Shown: one piece after another, positions 9,372 through 17,108 of the stretch | How the letters are laid out: every line of letters begins with the position of its first letter | Position numbering within the stretch: position 1 is the stretch's first letter | NCBI RefSeq assembly: GCF_014202345.1 | Contig: NZ_JACHGO010000007.1 | Location: 163,745 to 227,744, forward strand | DNA length: 64,000 nt | Direction of reading: 5' to 3' | Source of the DNA: Desulfovibrio intestinalis | Lineage (GTDB): Bacteria; Desulfobacterota; Desulfovibrionia; Desulfovibrionales; Desulfovibrionaceae | Made by a program: the position numbers and the translations under genes | Notes under the pieces: generated by a model | Database searches by the model: none | The model's input: only the letters and a program-made list of their open reading frames with translations | Told to the model about the DNA's origin: nothing

Positions 9372-10517
9372 ATGACCTGCTTCTTCCGTCGCCTGAAGTA
9401 CAGCGCGCTTTCGTCCAGCCTTCCACTCTTTTTCATTCTTCTGGCCGCAGCTCTGCTGCACCCCGGCGTAGCCCGTAGCGCTCCAGAGATTCCCCCGCAC
9501 GGCTCTCTCGAGACCAGTTCCGCCATTTTGTACGATCTGGACCACAATGCCATTCTTTTTGAGCAGAATGCCGACAAGCATATTGCCCCGGCTTCGCTGA
9601 CAAAGGTACTTTCGATGTTTCTGGCCATGGACCAGATTCGTCAGGGGAGCGTCAGTCTGGACAGCCCCGTGACCGTCAGCCGGGCGGCCGCGCGCACAGG
9701 CGGTTCGCGCATGGGGCTGAGTGAAAAGGACAATGTGACTCTTGAGCAACTGCTCATGGGCATGGCCGTTTCTTCCGGCAATGATGCCAGTGCGGCGGTT
9801 GCGGAATTTGTGGGCGGGTCCACCCCGGCCTTCGTGACTATGATGAACGCCAAGGCGCAAGCCCTGGGCATGCGCGACAGCCAGTTCCGCAATCCTCACG
9901 GCCTGCCAGCCGCCGGGCAATATACCACCGCCCGCGACATGCTTACCCTGGCCCGTGCGTATTTGCAGACCTATCCCGATGCCCTGCGCTTTCACAATAC
10001 CCACACTATCAGTCACAAGGGCCGCGTCACCTGGAACAAAAATCCCCTGCTCGGCCAATACCCCGGTGCGGATGGCCTCAAGACCGGATGGGTCAATGCT
10101 TCAGGCTACAACCTCATCTTTACTGCCAGCCACGGCGACAAACGCCTGCTGGCAGTCATACTGGGCGCGCCGGACTCCCGCACTCGCGGTGTTGAGGCCT
10201 TTCGCCTGCTGGATGCCGGGTTTCAGGTTTGCGACAATCGCGCGGCCTCGGTTGTAGCTGCGCTGGACTGCCTGCCCCCAGAGCAGTACAGGCCCGACAT
10301 GCACAAGACCGCCCGCGAAGCCAGACTCACCTACGGCGGCGCCAACGACGCCCCTGTCAAAAAGATCACCAAGGCTAAAAAGGCGCAGAACAACAAGTCC
10401 AAACAGACGGCCAAGGCCAAGCAGCAACCCAAAAAGAAAGAAGCCGCCAAGGCTGGCGGCAAACAGAAGCGCGACTCTGATCAGGCCGCACGGCGCACGG
10501 TTGACCGCGCCAGTTAA
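9372..10517 (+). CDS. D-alanyl-D-alanine carboxypeptidase (peptidase S11) with Lys-rich tail
   Basis: Periplasmic penicillin-binding protein of 381 residues that trims the terminal D-Ala of peptidoglycan side chains. A signal peptide spans about 1-36 (RRLKY, hydrophobic stretch, VARSA). The catalytic triplets are SLTK at 75-78, SGN at 135-137 and KTG at 237-239. The ATG at 9372 is chosen over a TTG six bases earlier because AAGGA sits 6 nt before it. After about residue 305 the usual PBP5 C-terminal domain is absent; a lysine/alanine-rich tail (KKITKAKKAQNNKSKQ and onward) takes its place. A transcribed hairpin follows at 10598. It may be DacA/DacC-like or a DacD-like enzyme. Confidence 0.92.
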   Translation: MTCFFRRLKYSALSSSLPLFFILLAAALLHPGVARSAPEIPPHGSLETSSAILYDLDHNAILFEQNADKHIAPASLTKVLSMFLAMDQIRQGSVSLDSPVTVSRAAARTGGSRMGLSEKDNVTLEQLLMGMAVSSGNDASAAVAEFVGGSTPAFVTMMNAKAQALGMRDSQFRNPHGLPAAGQYTTARDMLTLARAYLQTYPDALRFHNTHTISHKGRVTWNKNPLLGQYPGADGLKTGWVNASGYNLIFTASHGDKRLLAVILGAPDSRTRGVEAFRLLDAGFQVCDNRAASVVAALDCLPPEQYRPDMHKTAREARLTYGGANDAPVKKITKAKKAQNNKSKQTAKAKQQPKKKEAAKAGGKQKRDSDQAARRTVDRAS

Positions 10518-10597
10518 TGCCTTTAACCATTTTGGTGCCTTAAATGCGGTGGTCTGTGACACCCGCCCATTGCAAAAATTTTGTTTTATGGCCAATA

Positions 10598-10645
10598 AAA
10601 CGGCCCCTTTCTGGAGGATCTTCAACCTCAAGAAAAGGGCCGTTT
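10598..10645. terminator. Bidirectional terminator between carboxypeptidase and yifB
   Basis: AAACGGCCCCTTT pairs with AAAAGGGCCGTTT across a 22-nt region that has its own GAGG...CCTC arms. It lies between convergent genes. Positions 10646-10853 contain nothing else I can support. Confidence 0.65.
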
Positions 10646-10853
10646 CTCATTGCAGTCAAAAAATGTCTCACCAGATGCACGCGGATGCAGCACGTCATAT
10701 CGTGCCGTGGATGCAGAATAGCAGCTTTAAATGCGAAACATTGCAGCATGCAATCTGTTCAAAATAGTTTTGAAATACGGAGATATCTCTCCGTTTAAGC
10801 ATTCAGCAGTTCTGCCGGGGCAACGCACCTGAAAAGTATTCACAGGTGCAGAG

Positions 10854-12377
10854 CTATCCCCTGTCCAGCACCCGCAGGGAAACAGCTTCGGCCAGATGGG
10901 CGGCGTCAATGCGTTCCAGACCTTCCATATCAGCGATGGTGCGGGCCATGCGCAACACTCGTGCGCAGGCGCGGGCCGACAGGGCAAGACGGTTTACCGC
11001 CGCTTCCATCAAGTCATGCCCGGCAGCGTCAAGCTCACAATGGACGTCCAGCAGCGCGCCGGAAAGCTCCGCATTGCAGCGCGGGCCGTCATCCCCATAG
11101 CGCTGCCTCTGCACCGCCCGGGCGGCAAGCACCCTTTCACGCATGGCGGCAGAACTTTCTCCTGCGCGGCTTTGGCGCAAATCCGCATAGGGCACCGCCG
11201 GAACTTCCACATGCACGTCGATGCGGTCCAGCATAGGGCCAGACACGCGCGCCTGATAGCGGGCCCGCTGGTCTGGGCGGCAACTGCATTCATGTGTGGG
11301 GTCGCCGTGATAGCCGCAGGGGCAAGGATTCATGGCCGCTACCAGCATGCAGGCAGCGGGAAAAATTACGCTGTGCGCGGATCTGGCAATGTGCACAACG
11401 CCGCCTTCCAGTGGCTGCCGCAGTGATTCCAGAGCGCTCTTTTGAAATTCTGGCAGCTCATCCAGAAAAAGCACGCCGCGATGGGAAAGGCTCACTTCGC
11501 CAGGGCGCGGGTAAGCGCCGCCGCCCACCAGGGCCACGTCTGAAATGGTGTGGTGCGGCGCGCGAAACGGACGCTGGCGCACCAGCCCCTGATGGTCGGG
11601 CAATTTACCCGCCACGCTGTAAATCTTGGTGACTTCAAGGGATTCTTCAAAATCCAGCGGAGGCAGGATGGTGGGCAAGCGCTGCGCCAGCATGGTTTTG
11701 CCACTGCCGGGCGGGCCAAGCAGCAGAACATTGTGACCACCCGCGGCGGCAATCTCAAGGGCGCGCTTGGCCGCCTCCTGCCCTTTGACCTCGGCAAAAT
11801 CCAGGCCGTGAACGGGCGGCGGCACCTCGGTATTTTCCGGTTCCGGCAAGGGATCAAGGGGTTCCGCGCCAGCCAGAAAGGCCGCGCACTGCGCTATATT
11901 ATGGGGAGTATACACGGAAAGCCCGCGCACAACGGCGGCCTCGGCCCCGTTGCCCGGCGGCACGATAATGCCAGCCGCGCCACGCTGGCGGGCCAGCAGG
12001 GCCAGTGGCAGAATGCCGCTTACCGGGCGCAGTTCGCCGCTTAACGAGAGTTCTCCGGCCATGAAGAACCGTTGCAGACCTTCGGCAGGAATGCCGCCAG
12101 AGGCGGCAAGCAACCCCACGGCAAGGGGCAGGTCATAGCTGGCGCCGCTTTTGCGCCGCCAGGCCGGAGCAAGATTGACAGTAACGCGCGCGGGCGGCAG
12201 CTTGAAGTTGGCCGCCCGCAGCGCTGCAAAAACGCGGTCTTTGGCTTCGCGCACCGCGGTCTCAGCCAGCCCCACCATAGTGAAGCCCGGCAGGCCCTGA
12301 CGCACAAAGTCCACTTCCAGTTCCACGGGATAGGCGTCAACGCCTTCCACGCCGCCGCTGTTCAGCCGGACTACCAC
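10854..12377 (-). CDS. yifB: YifB/ComM family Mg-chelatase-like AAA+ ATPase
   Basis: AAA+ ATPase of the YifB/ComM family, about 507 residues; ComM is a hexameric helicase for branch migration in natural transformation. An N-terminal Lon-like domain (GLPGFTMVGLAETAVREAKDR) is followed by Walker A GPPGSGKT, Walker B GVLFLDELPE, the cysteine segment NPCPCGYHG...CSC and the C-terminal Mg-chelatase domain (NRLALSARACARVLRMART). I chose GTG at 12377 because GGAGG precedes it and the product then starts near the usual position; an ATG at 12443 would overlap the end of lepB by 31 bp. It is downstream of lepB on the same strand and probably co-transcribed. Confidence 0.93.
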   Translation of the reverse strand: MVVRLNSGGVEGVDAYPVELEVDFVRQGLPGFTMVGLAETAVREAKDRVFAALRAANFKLPPARVTVNLAPAWRRKSGASYDLPLAVGLLAASGGIPAEGLQRFFMAGELSLSGELRPVSGILPLALLARQRGAAGIIVPPGNGAEAAVVRGLSVYTPHNIAQCAAFLAGAEPLDPLPEPENTEVPPPVHGLDFAEVKGQEAAKRALEIAAAGGHNVLLLGPPGSGKTMLAQRLPTILPPLDFEESLEVTKIYSVAGKLPDHQGLVRQRPFRAPHHTISDVALVGGGAYPRPGEVSLSHRGVLFLDELPEFQKSALESLRQPLEGGVVHIARSAHSVIFPAACMLVAAMNPCPCGYHGDPTHECSCRPDQRARYQARVSGPMLDRIDVHVEVPAVPYADLRQSRAGESSAAMRERVLAARAVQRQRYGDDGPRCNAELSGALLDVHCELDAAGHDLMEAAVNRLALSARACARVLRMARTIADMEGLERIDAAHLAEAVSLRVLDRG

Positions 12378-12412
12378 CGGGCCTCCTTGCAGTGCATCAA
12401 CCGCCGTAACGG

Positions 12413-13033
12413 CTATTCCACCTTTTTGCCCATGCGGTCCCAACGCATATTGTCAAGCCCGCCCCAAGACCAGTAAATACGCCAGGCCTTGGCACGAATG
12501 GCGCTGCGGTCCACAAAGCCCCAGAAGCGCGAATCCAGAGAATTGTCACGGTTGTCGCCCATGACGAAATACTTGCCCTCGGGCACCGTTACCGGGCCGA
12601 AGTTGTCGCGCACTGGCTCTATGCGGTCAGGCTGGGTAAAGCGGATATAGCCTTCCTTGACGGCTTCGCCATTGCGGAAAAGCTGCTTGCCGCGCACTTC
12701 AATGACATCGCCGGGAACACCCACAATGCGCTTGATGTAGTCGACGCTGGGGTCATTGGGATATTCAAAAATGATGATTTCGCCGCGCTGCGGGTCGCTC
12801 CCCTTGTAAACATAGTGGTTGGTAAAGGGAATCTTGACGCCGTAGGCAAATTTGCTGGCAAGCAGGTGATCGCCCACAAGCAGGGTTTGCAGCATGGATT
12901 CAGATGGTATTTTGAACGCTTGCACTACGAATGTACGAATTACGAGAGCAAGCAGCAGGGCCACAAAAAGTGCTTCGCCATATTCGCGCCACAGGGGCTT
13001 TTTGGCAGGCGCAGATCTCAAAAGCGTGGTCAT
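12413..13033 (-). CDS. lepB: Signal peptidase I
   Basis: Type I signal peptidase of 206 residues; it cleaves signal peptides at the outer face of the inner membrane. A membrane anchor spans about 20-40 (ALFVALLLALVIRTFVVQAF). Ser46 in PSESMLQTL is the catalytic serine and Lys101 in DYIKRIVGVPGD the general base; GDNRDNSLDSR is the usual box E. The ATG at 13033 is used because AAGGAAC lies upstream; an in-frame ATG 22 codons earlier has no support. yifB follows on the same strand. Confidence 0.96.
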   Translation of the reverse strand: MTTLLRSAPAKKPLWREYGEALFVALLLALVIRTFVVQAFKIPSESMLQTLLVGDHLLASKFAYGVKIPFTNHYVYKGSDPQRGEIIIFEYPNDPSVDYIKRIVGVPGDVIEVRGKQLFRNGEAVKEGYIRFTQPDRIEPVRDNFGPVTVPEGKYFVMGDNRDNSLDSRFWGFVDRSAIRAKAWRIYWSWGGLDNMRWDRMGKKVE

Positions 13034-13147
13034 ATGGTGCTGTTCCTTATTCTTTATGGCCCTAATGGCCCAATTGCATGCAGGCTGCAAAGTATGCACT
13101 TATGCGCCGCCAAAGGCAAGATGAGGTGAAGAATCTTCGTAAAAGCG

Positions 13148-13174
13148 AAGCCCCGGCGCAGAACGCCGGGGCTT
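13148..13174 (-). terminator. Terminator after purine permease
   Basis: AAGCCCCGGCG pairs with CGCCGGGGCTT over a 5-nt loop, 26 bp beyond the permease stop on the minus strand. Confidence 0.7.
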
Positions 13175-13199
13175 GAATATCGACGGTTGCCGCGCCAGC

Positions 13200-14510
13200 C
13201 TAGGGCAGGCGCAGGGCAAAGTTGATCACAAAGCAGATGGCAATGCAGAGCATCACGATGTTCAGATCCTTGAAGCGCCCGGACAGAGCCTTGATGCCCA
13301 CCCAGCTCACAAAGCCGAAGCCAAAGCCCGTGGCGATGTTGAAGGTCAGCGGCATGCTGATGATGGTCAAAAACGCGGGCAGCGCCACGGTGAAGTCCTT
13401 AAAGCTGATGCGCCCCACTTCCTGCATCATCATCGCGCCCACAATAATGAGCACGGGCGCGGTAGCGTAGGCAGGCACCATGCCCACCAGGGGCGAGAAA
13501 AAGAGCGCCAGAAAGAACAGAAAGGCAATGGTGACGGCAGTGAGACCCGTACGGCCGCCCTCGGCCACGCCAGCGGCGCTTTCAAGGTAGCTGGTGGCCG
13601 TGGTAGCGCCCAATGCGGCGCTGGCCATAGTAGCCATAGAGTCGGTGATAAGGGCTTTGTCCAGATTTTCGATGTGGCCGTCTTCACGAATGAAGCCAGC
13701 TTTTTGCGAAAGACCGATGAGCACGCCCATATTGTCAAAAAGGTCCACCATCGTCAGCGTGAAGATAATGGAAATAAGACCGTGGTGCAGTGCGCCCTTG
13801 ATATCCATCTGCATAAAAGTTTCAGTGGGCATGGGCAGGCTGGTGGAGAAAATCTGGCCCTGCGGCAAAGGCGTCACGCCAAGCACAATACCCGCCACTG
13901 TAATGACCAGAATACCGATGATCATTGCCCCGCGCACGCGCAGCGCCATCAGACCGCCGATAAGAAAAATACCCACCACAGAAAGCAGGGTTTGGGGATT
14001 GCCAAGATTGCCCAGCGTCACAAAGGTGGCCGGATCCGCCGCCACAATGCCGCAGCTTTTCATGCCGATAAAGGCAATGAAGGCCCCGATGCCCACCACA
14101 ATGGCAAACTTGAGGTCCATCGGCACAGCGTTGATGATGAGCTGACGGATGCGCGTAACAGTAAGCAGCAAAAAAACTATGCCCGAAATGAACACTGCGC
14201 CAAGGCCCGTCTGCCAGGAATAGCCCGCAGGGCCACAGACGTAGTAGGCAAAAAAGGCAGTAATGCCCAGGCCGGGCGCGACGCCCACAGGAAATTTGGC
14301 CCAAACGCCCATCACAAGCGTTGCGATAATGGTCACCCAGATGGTGGATGCCACGGCGGAATCCTTGGGCATACCCGCGTCAGCCAGCATGCTGGGCACC
14401 ACAAAGATGAGGTAGCACATGGCCATGAAGCTGGTGAGACCGGCCAGCATTTCTCTTTTGACCGTGCTGCCCCTTGCAGCGGGATTGAACAATTTTTCCA
14501 GCACACTCAT
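13200..14510 (-). CDS. NCS2/AzgA-type adenine/guanine/hypoxanthine permease
   Basis: Integral membrane protein of 436 residues with about 12-13 hydrophobic segments. Sequence features of the AzgA/PbuG branch of NCS2 transporters are MLAGLTSFMAMCYLIFVVP near the start, VGVAPGLGITAFFAYYVCG and TSYLESAAGVAEGGRTGLTA. It should import purine bases by proton symport. The start is well set by AAGGAGG six bases before ATG. No purine riboswitch could be recognised in the leader. The exact base specificity cannot be read from sequence. It ends at a hairpin terminator and is separate from lepB. Confidence 0.93.
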   Translation of the reverse strand: MSVLEKLFNPAARGSTVKREMLAGLTSFMAMCYLIFVVPSMLADAGMPKDSAVASTIWVTIIATLVMGVWAKFPVGVAPGLGITAFFAYYVCGPAGYSWQTGLGAVFISGIVFLLLTVTRIRQLIINAVPMDLKFAIVVGIGAFIAFIGMKSCGIVAADPATFVTLGNLGNPQTLLSVVGIFLIGGLMALRVRGAMIIGILVITVAGIVLGVTPLPQGQIFSTSLPMPTETFMQMDIKGALHHGLISIIFTLTMVDLFDNMGVLIGLSQKAGFIREDGHIENLDKALITDSMATMASAALGATTATSYLESAAGVAEGGRTGLTAVTIAFLFFLALFFSPLVGMVPAYATAPVLIIVGAMMMQEVGRISFKDFTVALPAFLTIISMPLTFNIATGFGFGFVSWVGIKALSGRFKDLNIVMLCIAICFVINFALRLP

Positions 14511-14714
14511 GGCGTTTCCTCCTTACTGTGCGACGCCAAACGGGGTTCGAACATGGGAACCAACCCCAGAAAAAGCTCAAAATACCCAGACGCCCGCCAT
14601 GCGGGATTACCGTCATTAATTACGCAGTTTACCGCTCAGATTCAGGTATCGAACTCTGGGCAGGCATGGGCATGAGCTTCAACAAACTGTATGGATATAG
14701 AGTGCAAGAGCGGT

Positions 14715-14742
14715 AAAAAAACCGCCCTCGTAATGAAGGCGG
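14715..14742 (-). terminator. Orphan terminator upstream of the permease gene
   Basis: On the minus strand CCGCC and GGCGG arms are followed by seven T. It lies about 205 bp upstream of the permease start and about 490 bp beyond the lipoprotein stop, so the transcript it ends is not obvious; a small RNA or a leader attenuator are possible. Confidence 0.5.
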
Positions 14743-15134
14743 CAGGATGCCACATACGGCTTGCCATGTCTACATGCTTTTAGCCGCGCCCTGCCTTGAA
14801 AAATGGAAATTCTCCGGCTGCCGGAACAGGTGAAAAAATCGCAATAAATCACGCCTGCCTGTTCTGTGTCAGAGCACGCATCGGACCAGCCATGCACGGC
14901 CCAATTTGTGGGTTCACGGCCTGTGCCCCTGTCCCTCGCGGCTGGTATTATCTACACGCCGAACATTTCTTCACGTATCTGTATTTTTGTGAAGGCACGG
15001 CGTCCAGCCATACCGCACAGATGCGGTTGGGCAGATGCCCGGCCCAACACCAAAAAAGCTCGCGCTCCAAACCCTTACCAGAATATTTTTAACTGACAGA
15101 TTTTCAGCTGACAGCTGTTCATTGGCAACAAGAA
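14743..15134. other. Gene-free stretch between orphan terminator and cysE-operon terminator
   Basis: No coding frame with a ribosome site is seen on either strand. Lying between two minus-strand terminators it could hold a short minus-strand RNA, but no known RNA family was recognised. Confidence 0.3.
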
Positions 15135-15197
15135 AAGCGGCCTTCTTCATAATGAATGGGTACTGTTATGTACGCAACCAAGATGAAAAAGACCGCT
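15135..15197 (-). terminator. Terminator with structured loop after cysE-lipoprotein operon
   Basis: AAGCGG/CCTTCTTCAT pairs imperfectly with ATGAAAAAG/ACCGCT. The loop holds GGGTACTGTTATGTACGC, an inner GTAC palindrome also found in the loops at 33094-33159 and 63816-63879. A TTTTCTT run follows on the minus strand. Confidence 0.5.
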
Positions 15198-15229
15198 CAC
15201 TTACAAGAAAAAACAGAGTAAAAACAGCC

Positions 15230-15385
15230 TTAACGGCCTACGCCAACACTCGTCTGCATCTGCCCCTTGGGCTGCACGCGCACGCCCTGCCCGCAGCCCG
15301 AAAGCACCAGAGGAGCCAGAAAGGCCAGCAGTGAAAGACAGAGCAGAAAACGGCGGCCAGTGCGGCGGGAACCTGCATCAGGCAC
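15230..15385 (-). CDS. Small lipoprotein coupled to cysE
   Basis: Short frame of 51 codons with RRTGRR at the start, a hydrophobic core and a lipobox LVLSGC at about 25-30, leaving a mature part of about 22 residues (CGQGVRVQPKGQMQTS...). The GTG start at 15385 overlaps the cysE TGA in GTGCCTGA, and AGGAG lies upstream, so translation is probably coupled. The lipobox suggests membrane anchoring after Lgt/LspA processing. Function is unknown; I recognise no family. A terminator follows 33 bp later, which fits it being the last gene of the unit. Confidence 0.5.
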   Translation of the reverse strand: MPDAGSRRTGRRFLLCLSLLAFLAPLVLSGCGQGVRVQPKGQMQTSVGVGR

Positions 15386-16289
15386 GCGGGCGCTCCTGAA
15401 GAATGCGCGCGCCTTCGGGCACGTCCTGGGTAATCCACACATTACCGCCGATAACCGCGCCCTTGCCAATGGTCACGCGGCCAAGAATGGTGGCCCCGGC
15501 ATACACTGTCACGCCATCACAAAGAATGGGATGCCTCGGTATGCCCTTGGTCAGGGTGCCGTCCGCATTTTTGGGGAAGGACAGCGCCCCCAGGGTGACG
15601 CCCTGGTACAGGCGGCAATTGCGGCCAATAACACAGGTTTCACCAATAACAACGCCCGTGCCGTGGTCAATAAAGAACTCTTCGCCAATGGTCGCGCCGG
15701 GGTGCAGGTCAATACCCGTGGCCGAATGCGACATCTCGGATATGATGCGCGGGATCACCGGCACATTGAGTTCATACAGCTCATGGGCAATGCGATGGTG
15801 CAGCATGGCCTGCATGGACGGATAACAAAAAATGGTCTCGCCCGGGCTTGTGGCTGCGGGGTCGCCTTCATAGGCGGCCTTGGCGTCGCCCGCCAGCAGC
15901 CTGCGAATTTCGGGCAGGCGGTCCATAAAAGCCCCGGCGGCTTTTTCGCCATCAGACTCGCAGGACGTGCAAGGATTGCTGTCGCCCGCGCAGCCAAAGC
16001 AGAAACCGCGCACTATCTGCTCGCACAGCATGCGGTAGATGGTGTCGAGATTGGCCGAAAGATGGTAGCGCATGGACTCGCGCCATACCCGCGCGGAACC
16101 GAAGTAGCCCGGAAAAATGGCCGCCCGCAGGCGTTCCATAATTTCGGTAAGGTCCTTCAGCGAAGGCATGGCCGCGCCCTGTGCCGGACGGTGCCACACC
16201 GCGTCCAGAGACGAAGGATGGCAAAGGCGTTCAACCACGCTGTCCAGCAGGGGCATGGTTGTTGCCTTGAGGTCACGCATTTCACTCAT
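15378..16289 (-). CDS. cysE: Serine O-acetyltransferase (EpsC type)
   Basis: Serine acetyltransferase, 303 residues from the ATG at 16289 (GGAT upstream). It makes O-acetylserine, the carbon skeleton for cysteine. An N-terminal helical domain is followed by a left-handed beta-helix of hexapeptide repeats with SATGIDLHPGATIG, FFIDHGTGVVIGE and GVTLGALSF. A cysteine cluster C-x2-C-x6-C-x2-C lies at 97-110 (CFGCAGDSNPCTSC), which could hold zinc or an iron-sulfur cluster; I recall similar clusters in anaerobe homologues. An open frame continues upstream to 16406 without a ribosome site and was not used. A small lipoprotein overlaps its stop. Confidence 0.94.
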   Translation of the reverse strand: MSEMRDLKATTMPLLDSVVERLCHPSSLDAVWHRPAQGAAMPSLKDLTEIMERLRAAIFPGYFGSARVWRESMRYHLSANLDTIYRMLCEQIVRGFCFGCAGDSNPCTSCESDGEKAAGAFMDRLPEIRRLLAGDAKAAYEGDPAATSPGETIFCYPSMQAMLHHRIAHELYELNVPVIPRIISEMSHSATGIDLHPGATIGEEFFIDHGTGVVIGETCVIGRNCRLYQGVTLGALSFPKNADGTLTKGIPRHPILCDGVTVYAGATILGRVTIGKGAVIGGNVWITQDVPEGARILQERPRA

Positions 16290-16419
16290 AGTAACATCCT
16301 GTGTTTTTCTTTTCTTGTATACCGAACGGCATGCTGCCGCAACACCGCTGCAAAGGCAGTCAGAACCGTAAGAAACACGGGGGCTAAGACGCACAGACCG
16401 CGCCAATCAGACATGCGGG

Positions 16420-16446
16420 TAAACTTTTCCGCCATAACGCCGATAG
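16420..16446 (+). promoter_or_regulatory. Consensus flagellar sigma-28 (FliA) promoter
   Basis: TAAA, exactly 15 nt, then GCCGATAG. This matches TAAA-N15-GCCGATAA in all but the last base. It reads toward the 61-codon gene at 16490, with transcription expected near 16453. Confidence 0.65.
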
Positions 16447-16489
16447 GTACAGTGTAGCGGGATTAGCCCCCGCTGCAAAGGAGCATGCC

Positions 16490-16675
16490 ATGAATGAAGT
16501 ACAAATGGGCATGAGCGTTGCCATCAGCCGTGAAGCCCTGAATTTTCAGGCCAGCATGTCTGCTGCCGTTATCAACGGCAGCATCGGCAAGGGTCAGGAA
16601 ATGCAGGCCCTCATGGACAAGAATGCCGGGTTGGCGGCTCAGGGCATTGGCGGCAAGGTCAATATTGAAGTGTAG
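16490..16675 (+). CDS. Small putative motility-associated protein
   Basis: Protein of 61 residues, no signal peptide or membrane segment, predicted mostly helical (VAISREALNFQASMSAAVIN) with a Gly-rich end (GIGGKVNIEV). AAAGGAG lies 8 bp before the ATG, and a near-perfect sigma-28 promoter lies 44 bp before it, so it is likely expressed with late flagellar genes. Size and shape recall the YjfB-type putative motility proteins, but the match is weak by eye and this is an inference. It is divergent from cysE and stands alone. Confidence 0.7.
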   Translation: MNEVQMGMSVAISREALNFQASMSAAVINGSIGKGQEMQALMDKNAGLAAQGIGGKVNIEV

Positions 16676-16889
16676 GGCATGTTACGCTTGAAATGCCGCA
16701 AGGGTTTGCTCTCAGATTCTTGCAGCGGGATGCGTAACGCAAGCCTTGCTTGCCCTTATGCGCCCGTTTCACGCATAGCTGCTTTAAAGCAGAGTAGCTT
16801 TGAGTATATATGCTCTCAAAGTTTAAAACACGCCCGCTACGGCGTTAACCGCGCGAACAAATAGCACTTACGCCTCTACGGCGGGTGTC

Positions 16890-16935
16890 CGCTCACGCAG
16901 CCGCCTGAGCATTTCAAAGTGAAAAGGCTCTACTG
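16890..16935 (-). repeat. Partial copy of the dispersed multi-hairpin repeat
   Basis: CACGCAGCCGCCTGAGCAT followed by TTCAAAGTGAAAAGGCTC resembles the GAGCATTT...AAATGCTC arm of copy F. The other arms are not found. Confidence 0.3.
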
Positions 16936-16951
16936 CCAGCAACGCGCCAGC

Positions 16952-16985
16952 ATGAAGGCCGCAGGTTGAAGCCTGCGGCCTTCAT
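16952..16985 (+). terminator. Strong hairpin before the dehydrogenase gene
   Basis: ATGAAGGCCGCAGG pairs perfectly with CCTGCGGCCTTCAT over a 6-nt loop. It probably ends the transcript of the 61-codon gene. Confidence 0.6.
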
Positions 16986-17108
16986 ACATCAACAATACTC
17001 TGCGTTGACAATTTCCGCTCTTGGAGTAAGCCTGTACGCCACCGACCCGGACGTTTTCATGGGCCCAGCCCAGGCCGGACGGCCACTCCGCCCCCAAGAG
17101 GTATTGCT

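Larger units (their letters stand above)
16676..17108. other. 433-base gap after the small motility gene
   Basis: It holds a partial copy of the dispersed repeat (about 16890-16935, with the GAGCATTTCAAAG arm), the hairpin at 16952-16985 and the AGAGG ribosome site of the next gene. No coding frame is supported. Confidence 0.4.

Noticed and set aside
13173..14675. 500-codon plus-strand frame rich in His, Gly and Lys
   Set aside because: Antisense shadow of the permease; no family features and odd composition.
14511..14714. Purine riboswitch in the permease leader
   Set aside because: None of the conserved loop sequences of the purine aptamer could be found.
14744..14830. Segment GCTAAAAGCATGTAGA on the minus strand resembling a tmRNA tail
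   Set aside because: No T-loop, acceptor pairing or CCA end is present nearby, so a tmRNA is not supported.
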